Of a stretch of 64,000 nt of DNA, positions 56,436-64,000 are shown in pieces (position 1 is the stretch's first letter; the number at the start of each line of letters is the position of its first letter). The position numbers and the translations under genes are program-made. The stretch comes from Elizabethkingia miricola (GTDB lineage: Bacteria; Bacteroidota; Bacteroidia; Flavobacteriales; Weeksellaceae), in the NCBI RefSeq assembly GCF_001675285.1, contig NZ_LSGQ01000029.1, forward strand, positions 62,001 through 126,000, written 5' to 3'. Under the pieces are notes generated by a model. It was not told the origin of the DNA. It ran no database searches and was given only the letters and a program-made list of their open reading frames with translations.

Positions 56436-57668
56436 ATGAAAAACTTGAATATAAAAGCCATCTTATTTCTTAACTACTTTGTTTTTGCAATTCTGCTGAA
56501 CTCAGTAGGGACAGTTATTTTACAGGTGCAGCAAAACTTTGGAATCTCAAAATCTTCAGCAAGTGTTCTGGAAGGTTTCAAAGATCTTCCTATTGCTATA
56601 TGTTCCTTTATTTTGGCTTCATTTCTTCCTAAAATAGGAATAAAAAACGCCATGCTTACAGCTCTTTTTCTGGTGAGTTGCATGTGTTTTGTTATGCCTT
56701 TTACCAATGAATTCTGGTTTTTCAAATTACTTTTTACAATTGTCGGCGTTTCTTTTGCCCTTATTAAGATTTCAGTTTTTACCTCTATAGGACTTGTTAC
56801 CAGCACGGATAAAGAACATTCCAGCTTTATGGGTTTCTTAGAGGGCTTCTTTATGATAGGAGTATTGGCAGGCAATGTATTATTCAGTTTATTTATAGAT
56901 GATCATAATCCGAAGTCTACTCACTGGTTGAATGTATATTGGGTACTGGGAGCTCTTTCATCTTTGTCTTTTGTATTCCTTTTCTTTTCAAAACTGAATG
57001 AAAAGGATGCAAAGAGCGGTACAACAGATTTAATAGGCGATATAAAGAACAGTATCAGCTTGTTCAGCTATAAAAAGGTTTTATTCTTTCTTCTTTGTGC
57101 TTTTCTATTTGTTTTGGTAGAACAAAGTTTTCAGACCTGGACTCCAACTTTCTATAAAGAGATACTAAAGGTTCCTACTTCAATGAGTATACAGGCAGGA
57201 GCAGTATTGGCAGGAGCATTTGCTCTCGGAAGATTCCTTTCCGGATTTTTTTCTAAAAAATTCAGCTGGATTTATGTTGTTTCCTTTTGTGTGGTAGGTT
57301 TTGCAATCAGTCTGTTATTGGTATTGCCTCTTACGCACAGTGCTGCTATCAATACCAATACAACATGGATGAATGCACCACTTGTAGTCTACTTATTTCC
57401 TTTAATGGGCGGTCTTTTAGCTCCTATATATCCAAGTATCAACTCTGTAATCCTGGCATCGATCCCGAAATATCTGCATAGTGCTATGTCCGGACTTATC
57501 GTTGTTTTTTCGGCGATAGGAGGTACTATAGGATCAATTATAACGGGCTTTGTTTTTCAGGAATTCAGCGGGCAAAGGGCTTTCTATCTTTCGCTGATAC
57601 CACTGACATTGTTGATTATCTCAGCAGTTTTTATGAACAGATTAAAAATACAAACAAATAAAAAATAA
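56436..57668 (+). CDS. MFS sugar transporter of the trehalose locus
   Basis: 410 residues, twelve helices. The start MKNLNIKAILFLNYFVFAILLNS and LEGFKDLPIAICSFILASFLPKIG resemble the FucP/GlcP-type sugar symporters of Bacteroidota. It ends 7 bases before the GH37 trehalase gene, so trehalose (or its glucose product) is the likely cargo across the inner membrane. It starts 223 bases from the divergent AraC regulator. Confidence 0.85.
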   Translation: MKNLNIKAILFLNYFVFAILLNSVGTVILQVQQNFGISKSSASVLEGFKDLPIAICSFILASFLPKIGIKNAMLTALFLVSCMCFVMPFTNEFWFFKLLFTIVGVSFALIKISVFTSIGLVTSTDKEHSSFMGFLEGFFMIGVLAGNVLFSLFIDDHNPKSTHWLNVYWVLGALSSLSFVFLFFSKLNEKDAKSGTTDLIGDIKNSISLFSYKKVLFFLLCAFLFVLVEQSFQTWTPTFYKEILKVPTSMSIQAGAVLAGAFALGRFLSGFFSKKFSWIYVVSFCVVGFAISLLLVLPLTHSAAINTNTTWMNAPLVVYLFPLMGGLLAPIYPSINSVILASIPKYLHSAMSGLIVVFSAIGGTIGSIITGFVFQEFSGQRAFYLSLIPLTLLIISAVFMNRLKIQTNKK

Positions 57669-57675
57669 TACAGTT

Positions 57676-59154
57676 ATGAACAGTCAATTATATATCGATG
57701 AAATCCAACCTCTGTTTGATGATGTTCAGAGATCCAGAATTTTTAAAGATCAAAAAACAATGACAGATGTTGTTCCTTTATTTTCTGTATCCGAGATTAA
57801 TAAGAAATATGAAGAAGAAAAACAGGGAGAAGAATTTGATCTAAGATCATTTGTGTTGTCGAATTTTGATTTTATAGGGGAGAAGACTGCACGTAAGGAT
57901 GATATGCTTCCTATAACTGAACATATAGAAAAATTATGGGATGAACTTACCCATACAGCATCTGAAAATGAGGGAACGCTTTTGAAGCTTCCAAAACCAT
58001 ATATTGTTCCCGGAGGACGCTTTAATGAATTTTTCTATTGGGATAGCTATTTTGTAATGTTGGGATTACAAGTTTCGGGAAGAGTGGAAATGATAAAAAA
58101 CATTGTTGAAAATTGTTCTTACCTGATTCATGAATTCGGATTTGTGCCGAATGCCAGCAGAACTCATTTTCTTAGCCGCTCCCAACCGCCATATTTTTCT
58201 CTGATGCTCGATTTACTGGCTGAAAGCACAAATGATGAAAATGTATACAGTAAGTATCACAGCACATTGGAGAAAGAATACAGTTTCTGGATGGATGGAG
58301 AAGAGGGGCTGGAGAATGATTCTGCAGTAAAAAGAGTGATTAAAACAAAGGAGGGAGATTTATTAAACCGTTATTACGATTCCGAAAACACACCTCGTCC
58401 CGAAAGCTATCTCATAGATATTGAAGATCAGCATGGCGCATCCGGAGAAGAGTTTTTCAGAAATATCAGAAGTGCCTGTGAGTCTGGCTGGGATTTTTCC
58501 AGCAGATGGTTCGCAGATGGTGCTACGATACAGACTATAGAAACACTCAATTTGGCAGAGGTCGATCTCAATTGTCTGATATGGCATTTGGAGAAAACAT
58601 TAGTGAAGTCTTCAGAGCTTATGGGACTAACAGATAAAGCTGCTTATTATAGCCAAAGAGCTAACAACAGAACGCAAAATATAGATCGATATTTCTGGGA
58701 TGATGAAGCCGGAATTTACAGAGATTATCATATAAAAAAACATATAAAAACTTCTTCAGAACATATTGCTACTTTATATCCTTTATTCCTGGGGTTAGCA
58801 AGTGAAAAGCAGGCAAAAGCTGTATCTGAGAATATAGCAGAAAAATTTCTTTACAAAGGCGGTTTGGTAACAACAACCAAGGAATCCGGACAACAATGGG
58901 ATTTGCCAAATGCATGGGCTCCTTATCAGTGGCTGGGCTTTTTAGGAATGAAAAATTATGGGTTTACACAATTGGCAAATGATATAAAAAATAACTGGTG
59001 TACAAATGTAGAAAGGGTTTATAATAATACAGGCAAGCTAATGGAAAAATATAATGCATTAGATACCAAGACGATTGCGGGAGGTGGTGAATATCCGAAT
59101 CAGGATGGATTTGGTTGGACGAATGGAGTCTATTTAAAACTGAAACAATATTAA
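57676..59154 (+). CDS. treF: Cytoplasmic GH37 trehalase
   Basis: 492 residues without a signal peptide. Both trehalase signatures are visible: PGGRFNEFFYWDSY (112-125) and QWDLPNAWAP (407-416). It splits trehalose into two glucose molecules. The (alpha/alpha)6 toroid also carries SRSQPPYFSLM and the acid region ESGWDFSSRWFAD. The absence of an export signal means trehalose must first enter by the MFS protein encoded just upstream; a TonB receptor gene follows and provides outer-membrane entry. Confidence 0.93.
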   Translation: MNSQLYIDEIQPLFDDVQRSRIFKDQKTMTDVVPLFSVSEINKKYEEEKQGEEFDLRSFVLSNFDFIGEKTARKDDMLPITEHIEKLWDELTHTASENEGTLLKLPKPYIVPGGRFNEFFYWDSYFVMLGLQVSGRVEMIKNIVENCSYLIHEFGFVPNASRTHFLSRSQPPYFSLMLDLLAESTNDENVYSKYHSTLEKEYSFWMDGEEGLENDSAVKRVIKTKEGDLLNRYYDSENTPRPESYLIDIEDQHGASGEEFFRNIRSACESGWDFSSRWFADGATIQTIETLNLAEVDLNCLIWHLEKTLVKSSELMGLTDKAAYYSQRANNRTQNIDRYFWDDEAGIYRDYHIKKHIKTSSEHIATLYPLFLGLASEKQAKAVSENIAEKFLYKGGLVTTTKESGQQWDLPNAWAPYQWLGFLGMKNYGFTQLANDIKNNWCTNVERVYNNTGKLMEKYNALDTKTIAGGGEYPNQDGFGWTNGVYLKLKQY

Positions 59155-59168
59155 AAAATCATAATGAT

Positions 59169-61607
59169 ATGAAGAAAAGATCAATATTTCTGGTGGCCGG
59201 TGTCGCTATGCTTTATTTCAATAATGCATATGGGCAGGAAACGGCTAAGGATTCCACAAAAGTATCGTCTATAGATCAGGTGGTTATTACAGGTAACTCG
59301 AACCCAAAGAAAAAAATAGAGTCCAGTACGGCAATCTCTACATTTAATGCAAAAGAAATTCAGAAGCAGAATCCTATAAGTGCTGCCGCTTTATTGCAAA
59401 GAGTACCTGGATTTGCTGTAGAAACTTCGGGTGGAGAAGTAGGAAATAACCTTTTTGCAAGAGGGATTCCTTCCGCCGGAGCTTATGAATTTGTTCAGGT
59501 GCAGGAAGATGGCCTACCTGTTTTCGAGGATGGTGCTTTGCAATTTGCTAATGCAGATAATTTTTTCAGAGTAGACAATACGGTAAGCAGACTGGAAGCA
59601 CTGAGAGGAGGTTCCGGATCTATTTTTGCCAACAACTCTCCGGGTGGACTTATTAACTTTATCTCTAAAGAGGGAACAAATACATTTAAAGGAACAGCTA
59701 AACTGGAAACTGGTTCTTACGGACTGATGAGGACTGATGTTAATGTTGGCGGCGCTTTGATACAGGATAAACTATTCTTTAATGTTGGCGGTTTTTACAG
59801 AGTAGACAATGGAATACGTAAAACAGGTTTCAAAGCAAATGATGGTGGACAGATTAAAATGAACCTGAAATATGTTTTTGATAAAGGTTATGTAAAAGCA
59901 TATTATAAAAAGCTGGATGACAGAAATACATTCTATCTGCCTATTCCTCTAATTCAGAATGGCAACGATCTGAAAGGTTTCCCCGGGTTTGATCCCAATT
60001 ATGGAACTTATAGCTACAGATCTATCAGCCAGTTGAATATTCCGCAGGCCGGAGGTGGATTTTTCCAACGAAATCTGGAAGATGGGATTCACCCGAAAGT
60101 AGATGTAGTAGGAGTAGAGTTTAAGTACGATCTTGGTAATAATTTTACAGTGCTTAATAAAACAAGGTATACTAATATTAATATGAACTATACCGGAATA
60201 TTTCCTGCAGGAGGACCACAGCTTGCTGCTGATTTTGCCAGAAATAAAGGCATTGGCGCAAACAACTATCAGTATTCTTTGGTGAGCAGCGGCCAGTCCG
60301 TTAGTCCGCAATATGTTCAGGAATTAGGTTTCTGGGCTATAGATAAACAGATGAAAAATTTCGTCAACGATTTGCAGTTCAATTATAAGTTTGATAAAGG
60401 AAATATTACAGCCGGTTTTTATAAATCCAATTGGAAATCTCATCAATACTGGAACTGGAGTAATATACTGACAACAGCAACAGACAGACCCGAACTTCTG
60501 AACCTTGTAGACAAATCACTAAATCCAACCGATAACGGATATTCTAAGACTTATAACGGAGTTTCCAGTATGTCTTTCCTAATCAGAGATTCGCAGATAC
60601 AGGGAAGTCTGAATAATATCTATCTAAATGTAGATTACAATATTACAGATGATCTGAGTGTAAATGGAGGAATCCGCTACAGCCGCGATTTTTATAAAGG
60701 TTATGGTGTCAGTACAACAACTGCAAATCTTAATAATTCGGGATTAACAACGGATGGTACCCATAGCTTTGCAACTACTACTGCGGATGATAATATGGCG
60801 GTTTTAGGGAATAAGTATACTTACTGGAATTATGATATCAGCCGAGTTTCTTATACACTGGCTGCAAATTATAAAATCAACAGAGAAAATGCAGTATATG
60901 CACGTTTCTCCAATGGTTTCAGATCACCAAATGAGGAGGCCTATTATAATAACATGACAGATTTAAGTAAAATAAAACCTGTACTAACCAATCAGTTGGA
61001 AGTAGGTTATAAATATTATTCCCGTACTTTCGATATAGCTGTAATTCCATTTTACTCAACGCTGAAGAATCTTTCATTTACAGATGTCTATTCTAACGGA
61101 ACTTCTGAAAACAAATTTGCCAATACCTCTAACCTCGGGATAGAATTGGAAGGTTATGCAAGACTATTCAGTAATGTATTAGAAGTTACATTTAACGGAA
61201 CAATTCAGAATCCAAAATATAAAAACTTTACCGGAAGAAATGCAGACGGAACAACATTCGATTATGACGGAAATGTTGTAAGAAGAATTCCTAAGTTTTA
61301 TTTCAATATCTCTCCGGCTGTTAATATTACTAAAGAATGGAGAACCTATATCAGCTATAACTATTACGGAAAACGATTCCAGGATGAAAAGAATGTTCAG
61401 GTTCTACCTTCTTTCAGTGAATTTGGAGCCGGAATGTCTTATCAGTTAGGCAAGATACGTTTTGCTATAGATGGTACCAATATCTTCAATACTATTGGTA
61501 TTACTGAAGGAGACCCAAGAGCAGGATCTCCGACAGGGGACGGAATTATAATGGCAAGACCAATTATGGGAGCCGCAGTAAGAGGATCTATTACCTTGGA
61601 CTTTTAG
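59169..61607 (+). CDS. TonB-dependent receptor of the trehalose locus
   Basis: 812 residues from the ATG at 59169 (MKKRSIFLVAGVAMLYFNNAYGQ, a good signal peptide); the ATG at 59115 lies within treF and would add a non-signal segment. A TonB box-like VDQVVITG is followed by the plug domain (ALLQRVPGFAVETSGGEVGNNLFARGI, LEALRGGSGSIFANNSPGGLINFISK) and a 22-strand barrel ending RGSITLDF. It imports a ligand across the outer membrane using TonB energy. The locus suggests trehalose or an oligosaccharide; no SusD partner is encoded nearby. Confidence 0.9.
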   Translation: MKKRSIFLVAGVAMLYFNNAYGQETAKDSTKVSSIDQVVITGNSNPKKKIESSTAISTFNAKEIQKQNPISAAALLQRVPGFAVETSGGEVGNNLFARGIPSAGAYEFVQVQEDGLPVFEDGALQFANADNFFRVDNTVSRLEALRGGSGSIFANNSPGGLINFISKEGTNTFKGTAKLETGSYGLMRTDVNVGGALIQDKLFFNVGGFYRVDNGIRKTGFKANDGGQIKMNLKYVFDKGYVKAYYKKLDDRNTFYLPIPLIQNGNDLKGFPGFDPNYGTYSYRSISQLNIPQAGGGFFQRNLEDGIHPKVDVVGVEFKYDLGNNFTVLNKTRYTNINMNYTGIFPAGGPQLAADFARNKGIGANNYQYSLVSSGQSVSPQYVQELGFWAIDKQMKNFVNDLQFNYKFDKGNITAGFYKSNWKSHQYWNWSNILTTATDRPELLNLVDKSLNPTDNGYSKTYNGVSSMSFLIRDSQIQGSLNNIYLNVDYNITDDLSVNGGIRYSRDFYKGYGVSTTTANLNNSGLTTDGTHSFATTTADDNMAVLGNKYTYWNYDISRVSYTLAANYKINRENAVYARFSNGFRSPNEEAYYNNMTDLSKIKPVLTNQLEVGYKYYSRTFDIAVIPFYSTLKNLSFTDVYSNGTSENKFANTSNLGIELEGYARLFSNVLEVTFNGTIQNPKYKNFTGRNADGTTFDYDGNVVRRIPKFYFNISPAVNITKEWRTYISYNYYGKRFQDEKNVQVLPSFSEFGAGMSYQLGKIRFAIDGTNIFNTIGITEGDPRAGSPTGDGIIMARPIMGAAVRGSITLDF

Positions 61608-61671
61608 ATCAGTTTTCAAAAACAACTGTCTAAGCTGGGGCTACCTATATTTAGACACAAGTAAATGATTC

Positions 61672-61697
61672 GGCCTGGTTATTACCAGGTCTTTTTG
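61672..61697 (+). terminator. Terminator after the TonB receptor gene
   Basis: CCTGGT and ACCAGG with extra G-U/G-C pairs form an 8-bp stem followed by five Ts. Confidence 0.8.
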
Positions 61698-61837
61698 TAT
61701 AGTCTTTGTCCTGATTATGAATAGTTTTAGCTGTTTTTTCATAAGGAAATAAGGGAACAAACAATTTATATTAGCTATTTTTCCGCTAGTTAATGCTTTT
61801 TCGAAACGGGAAAATATAATTCTATATAAAGATTTGT

Positions 61838-62647
61838 ATGTACAGAAAGGGAAGAATTATTGTGATATTAGGTTTATTATGGCTTTCAGATGGATGTTTA
61901 AAAGCACAGATCAGCCCGCCGGGATTAGGAGATGCCAATACTGCTTTTTGGGGGGCTTTTGGAATTCGCCGCAAGCTGGATTCTTTAGGAAAAAAACAAG
62001 CATTAAGCTATGTTGCAATTGGGCGAAAGAGTAGTCCTGACAATGAAAATCTGTTTTCAAAGCAAGCAATTTTTGTAGCCAATCACGAAGTTTTCAATTC
62101 ATTTGCTCCTCATCAGCAATATAGCTATGCAATAAGCTACCGCAGACAAAATGAATACCAGAGCATGGAACCTTATGAAAAAGAGGGGGTAGAGCAAGAA
62201 TTCAGAATTTACGGAAGATATGCTTATACATTTAATATCGGAAGCCAATGGAAATGGAAGAATACTATCCGTCAGGAGTTCAGAAAATTTTTTGATGCCA
62301 ATTTTCATAATGCTGAAGAGAACTTTCAGCTAAGAACAAGACTAAAAAGCCAGCTGACTTATAATTTATCCGGGAAAAACAGCCAAAAGCTGGCATTAAG
62401 CGTAGAGACTTTATTTTCCACAAGTTATATGAATGAACCAGAAACCCACTGGACTCCTTTTGCCTATAAAGAAATGCGTATTGCTCTTTATTATATGTTC
62501 AATATTCCGAATTCCCCTTTTTCAATGGACATAGGTTATATGGATGATTTAATCAGTGGGAGTCATAGTGCTTCCAAAGGCGGCGTACATTACTTAGCAG
62601 CAGATCTAATCTGGAATCTTCCCTATAAAAAAAGAGGTATAGAGTAA
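61838..62647 (+). CDS. DUF2490-like protein, possible outer-membrane barrel
   Basis: 269 residues. The N-terminus (MYRKGRIIVILGLLWLSDGCLKAQ) looks like a signal peptide; the body is strand-rich with RIYGRYAYTFNIGSQWKWKNTIRQEFR and LKSQLTYNLSGKNSQKLALSVETLF, ending LAADLIWNLPYKKRG. The pattern fits the DUF2490 family of Bacteroidota outer-membrane proteins. Function unknown. Confidence 0.75.
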   Translation: MYRKGRIIVILGLLWLSDGCLKAQISPPGLGDANTAFWGAFGIRRKLDSLGKKQALSYVAIGRKSSPDNENLFSKQAIFVANHEVFNSFAPHQQYSYAISYRRQNEYQSMEPYEKEGVEQEFRIYGRYAYTFNIGSQWKWKNTIRQEFRKFFDANFHNAEENFQLRTRLKSQLTYNLSGKNSQKLALSVETLFSTSYMNEPETHWTPFAYKEMRIALYYMFNIPNSPFSMDIGYMDDLISGSHSASKGGVHYLAADLIWNLPYKKRGIE

Positions 62648-62707
62648 ATTCTAATTTTTAGAATTTTATTTAAACAGATAATGGCCGAAAATGTATATTC
62701 TTTGTCA

Positions 62708-62738
62708 TTGCAGCCAGACAGCATTCTCTGTACATTTG
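62708..62738 (+). promoter_or_regulatory. Promoter of the GlxA-like gene
   Basis: TTG (62708-62710), 20 bases, TACATTTG (62731-62738): close to the TTG-N19-TAnnTTTG consensus, with one extra spacer base. Confidence 0.65.
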
Positions 62739-62784
62739 CATCACAAACAATGGAAGTATGAAGCAGATAGCCAGCAACAGTGTA

Positions 62785-63759
62785 ATGAAAAATATAGTGC
62801 TACTAGTATTACCACAAGTACAATTACTGGATGTAGCTGGCCCTTGTGATGTATTTACTGCAGCAAATATTTTTCTGGCAGATCAGAAGTCTGGTTCTGG
62901 TTATCAGATATTCCTTGTATCCGGGACGAAAGACAGGATCATAAATTCGAGTTCCGGATTGCCATTAGCCTGCAGCCATACAATTTATGACATAGATTTT
63001 CCTGTAGATACATTATTGGTAGCTGGTACTTCACTTTCAGTTTTAGATGAAATAGATCCGGAGATATACCATTGTCTGCAGAATAATGTAAAGAGTGTAA
63101 GAAGAATGGGATCTGTATGCATTGGTGCATTTGTATTGGCAAGAGCAGGTTTACTGAACGGAAAACAGGTTACAACCCACTGGAAATATGCTGATACACT
63201 GCAGAAATCTTATCCGGAACTGGATGTTAATGTTAATCCGTTTTTTATCAGGGATCAACAACTATATACATCAGGTGGTGTAACCTCCGGAATGGATCTC
63301 GCTTTGGCATTGCTGGAGGAGGATTTTGGTAAACCCCTTGCGGCAGAAGTTGCACGGCATCTTGTATTGCATTTGCGAAGGTCGGGAGTCCAGTCACAAT
63401 TCGGGAGTGCTCTGTCGGATTATGATATGCTTAGCTCTTTTGTAAAGGAGGTACGGGATATGCTTAAACAAAATCTGAATAAGCCTGTTACAATTGAATA
63501 TATGGCCGAAAATCTGAATATGAGCGTTCGCAATTTTTCCAGAGTTTTTCTAAAAGAATCGGGAATGACTCCGGGACGGTTTTTAGAAAAAATGAGATTG
63601 GATCAGGCGAAAAATATGCTGGAATATACAACAGTGAGTATTGATGCAATTGCTGAAAAATGTGGTTTTAGCAGTGCAGTATCGCTTAGACGGCTTTTTA
63701 TCAGGCATATTTCTATGTCTCCGGCACAGTATAGAAAAGCTTTTAACGGAGCAGATTAA
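62785..63759 (+). CDS. GlxA-like regulator: DJ-1/PfpI domain fused to AraC HTH
   Basis: 324 residues from the ATG at 62785 (MKNIVLLVLPQVQLLDVAGPCDVF); the ATG at 62758 would add nine residues. The N-terminal DJ-1/PfpI glutamine-amidotransferase-like domain has GSVCIGAFVLARAGLLNGKQVTTHW with the nucleophile-elbow cysteine. The C-terminal AraC double HTH (about 220-320) includes VTIEYMAENLNMSVRNFSRVF and IAEKCGFSSAVSLRRLF. It is the pattern of GlxA/FtrA-type transcription activators. A DJ-1 protein gene begins 105 bases downstream and may be its target. Confidence 0.9.
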   Translation: MKNIVLLVLPQVQLLDVAGPCDVFTAANIFLADQKSGSGYQIFLVSGTKDRIINSSSGLPLACSHTIYDIDFPVDTLLVAGTSLSVLDEIDPEIYHCLQNNVKSVRRMGSVCIGAFVLARAGLLNGKQVTTHWKYADTLQKSYPELDVNVNPFFIRDQQLYTSGGVTSGMDLALALLEEDFGKPLAAEVARHLVLHLRRSGVQSQFGSALSDYDMLSSFVKEVRDMLKQNLNKPVTIEYMAENLNMSVRNFSRVFLKESGMTPGRFLEKMRLDQAKNMLEYTTVSIDAIAEKCGFSSAVSLRRLFIRHISMSPAQYRKAFNGAD

Positions 63760-63864
63760 TTACACAACATCTTTTTGATTTCATAACACAACTGATGATT
63801 GCAAATCTTCGGAAAGCAAAAACTATGTCCAATTCTGAAAATATTAATATTAAATAATACAATT

Positions 63865-64000
63865 ATGAAACAAGTACAAAATGCTGAAATGCTGAATATT
63901 GCATTTCTGGTTTATGATCAGGTAGAAATGTTAGACCTGAACGGTCCGTTGGATGTTTTTGTAAAAGCGAATGTAATCCGTCCCGGAAGTTATAACAATT
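63865..64000 (+). CDS. DJ-1/PfpI-family protein, truncated by window end
   Basis: 45 codons visible from the ATG at 63865: MKQVQNAEMLNIAFLVYDQV, then EMLDLNGPLDVF, the typical start of DJ-1/PfpI proteins of the isonitrile-hydratase or GlxA type (hydrophobic strand followed by D-x-x-GPxDVF). It continues past base 64000. It follows the GlxA-like regulator in the same direction. Confidence 0.82.
   Translation, partial: MKQVQNAEMLNIAFLVYDQVEMLDLNGPLDVFVKANVIRPGSYNN

Noticed and set aside
55358-61607. Classical Sus-type polysaccharide utilisation locus
   Set aside because: No SusD gene is present, and the glycosidase is a cytoplasmic trehalase.

Overview
The window is an ordinary-looking AT-rich chromosomal segment of a Bacteroidota bacterium, almost certainly Elizabethkingia (Weeksellaceae). 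The pointers are: TAnnTTTG-type promoters with no clear Shine-Dalgarno sites, many PorT-like outer-membrane barrels and SpII lipoproteins, a TonB-dependent receptor, a FISUMP domain, and above all a GH109 protein (8037-9425) that matches, as far as I can recall it, the alpha-N-acetylgalactosaminidase first described from Elizabethkingia meningoseptica. I saw no tRNA, rRNA, CRISPR array, complete insertion sequence or prophage.

Layout. 0-6 kb: a partial SDR-like epimerase, dgt, a DUF6268-like barrel, a LytS/LytR-type two-component pair and a small barrel. 6.0-9.4 kb: a tight three-gene operon of GH109 alpha-GalNAc-ase, nucleotidyltransferase and anomeric sugar kinase, which reads as GalNAc release and re-activation to a nucleotide sugar. 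9.5-12.8 kb: thrS-infC-rpmI-rplT. 14.5-18.8 kb: leuACDB with a short LeuA. 19.2-25.2 kb: DUF4230, thioredoxin-like protein, acyl-CoA dehydrogenase, ModF-like double ABC ATPase, a five-unit helix-hairpin-helix protein and a MerR regulator. 25.4-30.7 kb: two neighbouring + strand operons of envelope proteins (barrel + S41 protease lipoprotein; two unknown lipoproteins + barrel) whose promoters share a 12-bp element. 30.8-34.2 kb: DEAD-box helicase and rpsA. 34.5-44.9 kb: an M60 peptidase/FISUMP lipoprotein, EamA, Amt, two MFS transporters, an alpha/beta hydrolase, AraC, Nudix and rplS. 45.2-53.3 kb: secreted GH65, an XRE regulator with a 33-bp repeat array, TerC, M14 peptidase, P-loop kinase and dihydrolipoyl dehydrogenase. 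53.4-64 kb: VOC protein, barrel, CvfB, then a trehalose locus (AraC / MFS, GH37 trehalase, TonB receptor), DUF2490, GlxA-like regulator and a partial DJ-1 protein.

How the genes work together. The most coherent less-described unit is the GH109 operon: a Tat-exported alpha-N-acetylgalactosaminidase beside a NahK-like kinase and a sugar-nucleotide pyrophosphorylase, with no deacetylase or deaminase present, suggesting host GalNAc is recycled into the cell's own glycans rather than burned. The M60 mucinase-type lipoprotein elsewhere in the window fits the same host-glycan theme. The trehalose locus combines outer-membrane uptake, inner-membrane transport and cytoplasmic hydrolysis, with a strong palindrome between its divergent promoters. 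The 25-30 kb envelope cluster is the least explained gene group.
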